Source: Toxotes chatareus (taxonomy: Eukaryota; Chordata; Actinopteri; Toxotidae). From it: DNA of 64,000 bases. Of the stretch, positions 56,601-64,000 are shown piece after piece. The notes under the pieces were generated by a model, which saw only the letters and a program-made list of their open reading frames with translations, did no database searches and was not told where the DNA came from. The stretch is from positions 477,001 through 541,000 of the forward strand of contig CM028886.1 in the NCBI GenBank assembly GCA_016801885.1, given 5' to 3'. A program made the translations under genes and the position numbers. Position 1 is the stretch's first letter; each line of letters opens with the position of its first letter.

Positions 56601-58562
56601 CCGGGAACACGAAGCATGTCCGAGCAGCCCCCGGATCCTAAACGACATCTCTGGGAGGCCGATGGGGGACGTGTAAACCAGACCAGGATCTTCAGACCAG
56701 AGTCTGAACATGAGGCTGGACGCTACATCGGGCCAGTTTCTAAAGACCAGGTATGAAGCCAAAGCAGGAGACTGAGAAGACGTTTCTGTGGATCATCAGG
56801 ACGATGATCTTTGTTTTCAGATCAAGCTGCTGAGTGAACTGTGGGAGGATTTTCTGCTTTCAGCTGCCAAACGTTTGTGCTTGCTCATGTTTCCTGCGGG
56901 AGCTGGCAGAGTCTGACAGACGCCGTCGAACTCAAACAGAAACAGACTGTGAATATTCCAGGAAAATGTCCAGCAGGCTCAGCTGGAGGACGAACAGGAC
57001 GTCACGTCACGTCTCCTCTCACACTCCATGTTGGACTCCTTTTCAGCTGATTCAAACTTTGACGATCCAATTAACGTGTGGTTAATTAGTGTGTGGAGGA
57101 TCTCCAGCCTGGACGCCATCTGTCTGTCAGCACTGAGGAGAGCAGGACTGTCTGACAGGTGGACATCAGCTCCTCAGCAGCTGAGGCAGCTCCGGACTCG
57201 GAAACTTTTCTTCATGACTTCACGTGTAGTTCCCATGTCCTGATCACGTGTTTGTATTTCCGTGGCTTCTGGCTTCTGAAACGTGAGAACGTTCTGGTTC
57301 TGTCTCTGGGTAGAAATGAGTTACTGAGATTCAGTTTGGGTAAAAAACAACAGACTGTGACAGGACTTGTCCTCTGTCTGCTCACTGCTCATCGCTTTAC
57401 CTTTGTTCAGTTTAAAGGTTCAAATACAAACCAAAATATTCTGACAGTAATAATTCATCTCGTGTCTGTCGGTGTCTCCTGCAGGTGGACCGGACAGAGG
57501 TGATACGCAGCTGTGTGAACCCCACCTACTCCAAGGTGTTCACGCTGGACTTTTATTTTGAAGAGGTGCAGCGTCTGCGCTTCGAGCTGTACGACATCAA
57601 CAGCAGCCACAACGGCCTGAAGGAGGCCGACTTCCTGGGATCAGTGGAGTGCACGCTGGGACAGGTGAGTCTGAGCTCAAATCCCGGGACCAGGACAAGA
57701 CGGACAAAGACCGAAGGTCTCCCGAGGATCCCTGCGGTCTTGATCCGTTGTGGATTTGGATCCTGGAGGAGACAGTAGTCAGTCATTTGTTCCCTCTGAC
57801 GTGTTCAAAGACCCTTTCACGAATAAATAAACCTAAACAACAGATTGTAAATGCTTTAACAGGCTGCACCAGCCTCGGTGTGATGGAGCGAAGCTGGCGA
57901 CTGTTTCAGTTTCCTGTGGAGGGAGAAACCGTTTTGACACGCGGAGCTGAAGACGAGGAGACAACGGCCGAGTTTGTGATGAAACAATCAGCTCAGCTGA
58001 CGGTTGGAGTCGGGACAGGCTTCCTCCTGCTCCTCTTCCTCGTCTTTATCCCTGCCAGATGGCTGACAGAGCCATGGAGAGTTAGAGGAGCCTGGAGAAG
58101 CTGAGCTTCCTGTCCCCATACAAGCGTGTCCATCCTTCCAAACCCATGAGGACCGACACTGAGACAATACACAAGTCCAAATCCAAAACCAAGTCTGAGC
58201 CTTAAACTTTCCAAAAAGACTAAACATCAAACTGTAAAACTGAAAATGTTCCTCACATTTCTCACATGTTCAGACTTTCCAAACATCACAGAGACGTCTC
58301 ATACTCCAAAAACGTCCTCACGTTCCAATAATGCTTCACTGTCCAAAATGTCCTCATGCAACAAATTTATATCTTTCTGAAGAATGTCCAAAATGTCTTC
58401 ACTCTCACTCATTCTAGTTCATATAGAGAAGAGCCCCAGAGGAAGATGCAGCGTTTATATCAGTGGTTCGATCCCCAGCTCCTCCAGTCCACCTGTCCAT
58501 CAGTGGGCGAGACACTTTGAGTGAGACTAAAAAAACACAATATAAATCCAGTCCATTAACTG

Positions 58563-58597
<35 letters not shown>

Positions 58598-61500
58598 GTG
58601 CGTTTATTCAGATTGTCTCTCAGAGGAAACTGTCCAAAGCTCTGCTCAGACCAGGAGGCACCGTGGGAAAAGTCATCATCACGGTGAGCTTCACCCTGTC
58701 ACCCCTTCACTGCTTCATCAACCCTTTATTTACTTTTGATCCAGACTTTCCCACAATGCATCAGTGACTCATCAGAATCACCATGATGATGTTTGGGGGG
58801 GTGGGACTTGCAGCCGGGTCAGGTGCTCTGTCAAACAGTGTGTTGGAGGGTGGGAAGCCAGTGAGGGATCATTTGTTTTCCTGTTTGTCTTTGTTTGTCT
58901 TCTGTTGTGTGTTGTTTGCACTCTGTGAGTCTCAGACGTTAAAAGCAAACGTTAAACCCTCCATCGGACGCAGCCCGGGATTTTCGGCTGTAGGACTCCG
59001 ACCCTCTGAGCCGTCACAGCTGGAAAATCCTCTGAGCTTCACTCGCTCTGATGTTCGTCTTCACACTGTGGACACGTGAAACGGTTCAGGAGGATTTATT
59101 TTGAAAGGATTTCTGAAAAGGAAGCTGCTCCAGTTACAGAATCAAAGCTTTTCCCCATCCTTTGGTCTTTTTCTTTGTTTTGCCTTTCATCATTTTTCCT
59201 TCAGATCCTTTCCTTTCTTCCCTTTTCTAAATTTTGTTCTTTTCCTTCCATTCTTCTTTTGTTCATTCACTCTTTCTTCTCTCACATTTTTCTTTCATTT
59301 TCTCAGTTAATTTCCTTCCTTCTCTGCCTTTTTCATTCTTCTCGCTTCCTTCCTCATTTTCTTCCTTCTTGCAATCCTTCTTTCCATTATTCCCTCCTTT
59401 TTCCTTTCTTTCCTTCTTTCTTTCTTCTGTGGTTTTTCTCCCTCAGGTCTCTTCTCTCTCTCGATGATGATGATGATGAACTCTGTTCTTCACAAACACA
59501 AACTGAAGATGTTTACGTTGATCGTCTCCATCTGTAAAGTGACACCATGTTGTATCACGGCCTGCGGGCATCTGATCTGAGATCAGCTGTTCTCCATCAT
59601 CATCCGTCACCACAGTCAGACGTAAATGGAAACACAGCAGGAAAATGAACGACGTGTCATCTGTGTTAAAGTGATTGATTCACTCCTTCAGCTGATGAAG
59701 TTCCAGTTTAGTTGCACAGGAACTGAATTTCTGGGAGACAGAGCTGATTTCAGAGCTGAGAACACAGAGGGACACAGGGACATAAACATCAGTTCACCTG
59801 CCTGAGAGCAGTTTCTAACCTTCTCTCCTCACTGAGAACTTTCAGCCTTGTGCACTGACTCTGGGGACAGTGAGCAGTGTTTGGACTGGAGTCACGTCCC
59901 TGAGCAGGTTGTGTTGTTTGTTCTCAGTGAGTCTGATCTGAATATTCAGAGCTTATTGTCGACTTAATGATTCTGTCCTCGCTTCATAATGAGCCTCTAA
60001 TCAAAGGGAAGTGTGTGTGTGTGTGTTCTCAGATCACAGCGGAGGAGCTGACGGGGAACGACGACTACATCGAACTCTCCTTCAGCGCCAGGAAACTGGA
60101 CGATAAGGTAACAGCTGTGTGTGTGTGTAACTCTGCTGTCACTCTGTAGATGCATGCACATGCGCAGACATGTTCATGGAATAAATATCTGGTGTTCAGG
60201 ACTTCTTCAGTAAATCGGACCCGTTCCTGGAGATCTACAGGCTGAACGACGACGCCACGCTGCAGCTGGTCTACAGAACTGAGGTACAAACACACACTGT
60301 ACCAAACACGTAACACGACAACACAACGTGATTTCAGCGACGTAAAGAAAGTCACGCGTGTGTGTTTGTGTCTCCTCTGTCAGACTGTTATGAATAATCT
60401 CAATCCGGTGTGGAAAACCTTCAAGGTCTCACTCAACTCGCTCTGCAGCGGAGACCATGAACGCAAGCTGCAGGTACACACACACACACACAGACACACA
60501 GACACACACACGTCTCTTGTGTCAGTCGATGATGCTGTGGCTCCAGTCTAAATGTGGGCGTCTGATTGGGCGTTAAGGTGTTCTTGGCTCTCTGTGAACA
60601 GGTGAGACAGGTCCTGCAGGGGGAATCTGTCTCTGTCATTCAGTCTCTGTGGATCTGCAGCTGTCCCCCTGTTTGCTTTCATTTAAACTCCAGCCGTCCA
60701 ACCGTCTCAGAACGTTTACACAACATGAAAAACACATTTATCCTGCTCAGGTGTGACTGTTTGTCACAGAGACACACGCTCATCGTCCGTCCTGTCCCTT
60801 ATTCATTACCTGGCCCTTCAATCAGCCCAGGGGCCAGAGGCTGGGCCCCCTGTCGGCACACAGAGCTGAGGTTTGAGGGTCAGCGATCGGCAGCAGGGCT
60901 GAAGGGTTTTACATCTGCACACACTGATCCCAGAGCAGATCCTGAACCTCACAGGTTTACACGTCACGTAGTGCAGAACACTGATGCTGTGAAAGCTGAT
61001 CCAGAGGGAGGAGAAGAAGAAGAAGAAGGAGAAGAAGAAGGAGAAGAAGAAGGAGAAGGAGAAGCAGACGTGATTAATATCTGTAATCAGAGTATGGAGG
61101 AGGCTGGATTGTTCTGCTTCAGGGTGAATGTTTCCTGTTTGTGAACGCTGCTGCGTCACATCTGCTGCCATCCATCATGGAGGAGGGAAACTTTCAAACT
61201 AAAACGCTGCGGTGATGCGAAGGTTTTTGACGAGGTCACGATGGACGTGGACGAGGTCACTCAGAGTCCTGAGGGACTGACTGCACCTCGGGATGAAGTC
61301 CAGGGCTCAGGTTTACTGTGGCAGAGTGAACTCACTGCTTTGGTTTCACGCGTCTCTGACTCCGAGTCGAGTGAGAGCTCATTAAACTCAGGCAGCCAAT
61401 GAGAAGCTGCCGCGACTCAGTTTGTCTCTTTAAACCTGTGTGAAGAAGAAGAAGAAGAAGAGCAGAGGGTTTAAACAGCATCGCTGCTGCTGTGTTCACT

Positions 61501-62093
61501 TTAATGAGGAGGGAAGGACACACACACACACACACACACACAGTTACAGATCTTCCCTCTCATCTAACTGGCTTGCTCGCCCACTTGACTCCTGTTGACC
61601 TTAACAAGCGAGCGGAGCAGAGAAGCAGCACTCACATGTAAAGCTCCTTCATCTCTCCTCCTCTTCATCACTCTGACACCTGAAAACGTTTCTGTCTGAG
61701 GATTGAGAACAAACTGCTTCTGTAAGGAAACGCGATGAAACCTGAAGCCTCAGAGTCACTGTAGAGACACAGGTCAGATCCAGCATCCACATAAAGTGAC
61801 GGAGCTGCTGTAAGAGGTGGAGGACAAAGCCACCGTCCTCCGTCCTCGTCCTGAGTTCCTTCTTTACCTCAGCTGAAGTTTATATGACTGTGAGACTGTG
61901 GAGGAAGATTAACACAGAGAAGAAGAGACGAGCTGCTGTCACACTCAGGTGTGTGTGTGTATGTGTGTGTTTCTGTGTGTGTGTGTGTGTGTCTGTGTGT
62001 TGCTCAGGTCCAAAACAGGATCAACGTTTTATCTGAACATCACATCTTAAATTTACTTCTTTCTTGTTTACGCACAATCTAACAAGAAACGTG

Positions 62094-62148
<55 letters not shown>

Positions 62149-62904
62149 CTCACTTGCTCAGTGAAACTCCTGCATGAATATATGAAAACAGAATCACCAG
62201 GCTGTTGAGAGCTGGAGCATGAGGCTGTGTGTGTGTGTGTGCCTGTGTGTGTGCGTGCCTTGTGTAAATTCATGAGATCGTGGTCTTCCTCTCTCGCTCT
62301 GACACTGTCAGACGTTCTTCTTCACGTCCTCCGATCTATTTTTCATGAGCTCTGTCAAACTGTCCTGGATTCAGTCCTCCCTGTGATTTATTCCCTCTCT
62401 GTTGCTGGAACTGGTCCCAGTGTTGCCAGTCAGAGCTGTCCACTGGTTCCAGTGGGAGGACTCATCACGTGGACAGAGGCTCCTGCAGTGTAGTTTAACT
62501 CAGCTTCGACATATTTTCATTTTTATTTCATATCAACAGAAGTGATGTAGTGACATTTCATGTTAATACCAAAGAACAGTCACGCCACGCCACACGCTGC
62601 CACCAAACCACACGCTGCCGCCACGCCACACGCTGCCGCCAAACCACACGCTGCCGCCACACGCTGCCCACCACACGCTGCCGCCACACGTGTTTAACAT
62701 GTTACAATCAGCGTCACATTGTTCTGTTTTAATGTAAAAGTGTTTTTGATCATGTGATTTCGGCTCATGGTTTCCTGAGGTGTTTCTGTTTTTTTGTCCA
62801 CTCAGTGCACCGTGTGGGACTGGGACTCCAACGGGAAACACGACTACATCGGTGAATTTGAGGCCACGTTCAAAGAGATGAGAGGAGCCATCGATGGAAG
62901 ACAG
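53611..62904 (+). CDS. cpne4: Copine-4, 5' half (C2A and C2B); continues past the window
   Basis: Copines are cytosolic proteins that bind phospholipid membranes in a calcium-dependent way through two C2 domains and recruit partners via a C-terminal vWA domain; CPNE4 is mainly neuronal in mammals. Coding exons: 53611..53781 (MSDIYESAANSLGLF start, good Kozak CCACCATGA), 57485..57664, 58612..58683, 60033..60107, 60200..60283, 60384..60473 and 62806..62904. All are phase 0, 257 codons in all. C2A has SDRDALSKPDP and NGLKEADFLG; C2B has DFFSKSDPFLEIYRLNDD and VWDWDSNGKHDYIGEF, with the calcium-binding Asp residues present. The sequence is nearest CPNE4 from memory, well apart from CPNE7 and CPNE8. 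Introns are 99 to 3703 bp. The vWA exons lie beyond 64000. Which teleost duplicate (a or b) cannot be told. Confidence 0.93.
55222..55316. repeat. CTTCAGCTCAG tandem repeat
   Basis: Imperfect CAGCTTCAGCTCAGCT units in the cpne4 intron between coding exons 1 and 2. Nothing else was recognised in this 3.7-kb intron. Confidence 0.85.
58441..58600 (+). mobile_element. SINE-like fragment ending in a GT microsatellite
   Basis: GGTTCGATCCCCAGCTCCTCCAG followed by CATCAGTGGGCGAGACACTTTGAG and AATATAAATCCAGTCCATT then (GT)n. This is the usual order of a decayed teleost tRNA-type SINE, lying directly before cpne4 coding exon 3. Confidence 0.6.
59155..59460. repeat. Pyrimidine-rich (TTCC/TTTC) tract
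   Basis: About 300 bp strongly biased to T and C on the plus (sense) strand of a cpne4 intron. Apparent Phe/Ser/Leu-rich frames are compositional. Confidence 0.8.
61010..61070. repeat. (GAA/GAAGGA)n simple repeat
   Basis: GAAGAAGAAGAAGAAGGAGAAG-type purine repeat in the cpne4 intron between coding exons 6 and 7. A shorter GAAGAAGAAG run occurs at about 61444-61461. Confidence 0.9.
62095..62142. repeat. (CA)n microsatellite
   Basis: About 23 CA units in the cpne4 intron between coding exons 6 and 7. GT runs also lie nearby at 61950-62000 and 62224-62250. Confidence 0.95.
62581..62690. repeat. CCACACGCTGCCG minisatellite
   Basis: Irregular array of ACCACACGCTGCCGCC units ending 115 bp before the acceptor of cpne4 coding exon 7. 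Confidence 0.85.
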
Positions 62905-64000
62905 GTCAGGACGGAGACTCACTGAGCTCCCGCCATTTTGTTCCATCACTCACGGTCCACCCACGGTTTGTCCTTCAGGTGCTGTGTGGGTGTAAGATCA
63001 GGCTCAGGTGATGATGTGGTCGATCGCTGTGCAAGAAGTGTGTTCAGACTGAACCACACTCTGAAATGAGCTGTCAGGACATGGTCAGACAGAGGAGGAC
63101 GTGATGGAGGACGTGATGGAGAATGTGATGGAGGACGTGATGGAGGACGTGACCTTTCCTCTCTTCAGCGCTCATGCTTCAGGACAGCAGCTTTTCCTCG
63201 TGTTTTCCTCTCAGGATTCCTCGTGGATGAAAATCCTCCATGTGACTGATGAAGGTTTGAAAGTTTTTGAACAGATGCAGCAGATTCAGTTTGTATTACA
63301 CGAACTTGTTCAAAGCTTTTGTGTGATTGTTGTGTTGTTGTGTTTGTTGATCTGGGAATCTGCTCACTCTGCCTCACAATCAGTTTAATGGCTGAGGAGA
63401 GTCAGACTGAGTGACACGCTGACACACAGGAGGAAACATGGCGGCTGGCAGGTTGTATTTCAGAAGCGTCTCAGTCATTGTGTCTCACATGTTGTCAAAC
63501 AGCAGCTGATCCGTCCTGCCTTGCTTTTGGACCTCAGTCCTCTGAGCCGCTGTGGCAGCTGGTTGTTGGGAGCTCGGGGTGGAACCTTTAACCAGTTTGC
63601 TTCTTTTAACCACGACGGCGACGATCGCTCTGTAACATTTACCAGAATCTCATCTTCTGCTCAGACTGGTCAGAGATCAGCAGCAGTGAAAGCTCCTCAG
63701 GTGTTTGACCTCCGCAGGCTTAACCAGAAACCACCTGATCTCCGTTTGGTCCTTCAGCTCCAGGTTCCGTGAAAGTGCCAATTAGCAGCGATACTGCCCT
63801 TTAAACATGCAGCTTTGGGGCCATAACGCTGAAGGGTTTATTTAGACAGACGGTGTGATGTAATTACCCTGGACGGCGGCGGCAGAGACAGAGCTAATGA
63901 AGACACAGCTGTCCAAAGGAAATGCTATTGGACGGACATGAAGCAGCCACTAATTAAAATGCTCCCGTCCGTTTACACTGCTGTTTCCAAATGCTCAGGT
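62905..64000 (+). other. Start of next cpne4 intron, to window end
   Basis: Donor gtcagg follows the exon at 62904. A 12-bp repeat (GAGGACGTGATG, five units) spans 63095-63154. No further copine exon was recognised before 64000. Confidence 0.6.

Noticed and set aside
59076..59537. 153-residue Phe/Ser/Leu-rich plus-strand ORF
   Set aside because: A compositional artefact of the TTCC-rich tract in a cpne4 intron.

Overview
The window is nuclear DNA from a teleost fish, probably a percomorph. Genes are split by short GT-AG introns, intergenic gaps are small, (CA)n microsatellites and minisatellites are abundant, and hAT and SINE-like elements are present. The protein families are vertebrate: thyroglobulin, CMTM/MARVEL, copine, THAP and a fish-type CD22/sialoadhesin-like Ig receptor. 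No prokaryotic features, CRISPR array, rRNA or tRNA gene was seen.

Layout, left to right. (1) 411-2331, minus: a mucin-like type I membrane glycoprotein with a 75-bp coding VNTR and a cytoplasmic tail resembling that of MUC1. (2) 3266-25277, minus: a complete thyroglobulin gene. I placed 49 coding exons whose phases chain into one frame of about 2436 codons, from signal peptide to stop. One intron holds a 3.3-kb (GT/CA)n array. (3) 26344-28908, plus: a two-Ig-domain membrane receptor, head-to-head with tg. (4) About 29.4-31.9 kb: intergenic, with a palindromic repeat and a possible cryptic minus-strand promoter. (5) 34533-43805, minus: cmtm6 (four coding exons, 185 aa), with a long AT-rich region downstream that is probably its 3' UTR. 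A two-exon THAP-domain gene (35710-36691, plus) is nested antisense in cmtm6 intron 2. (6) 43.8-46.8 kb: intergenic, with a perfect 24-bp hairpin and a 63-bp tandem array. (7) From about 46.9 kb, plus: the 5' half of a copine-4 gene. It has an inferred non-coding first exon under a TATA box, then seven coding exons for the C2A and C2B domains; the vWA domain lies beyond the window. Its first intron carries an hAT transposon interrupted by a second hAT-like element.

The genes do not form one pathway. Thyroglobulin is the thyroid hormone precursor, cmtm6 is a membrane chaperone, the copine is a calcium-dependent membrane-binding protein, and the Ig and mucin genes encode cell-surface proteins. 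The points most worth checking are the perfect hairpin that contains the cmtm6 stop codon, the giant CA array that begins inside a tg 5' splice site, the MUC1-like tail without a SEA domain, and the missing type-1 repeat in tg. All exon limits were read by eye from splice signals, frame continuity and remembered family sequences; none was checked by alignment or transcripts.
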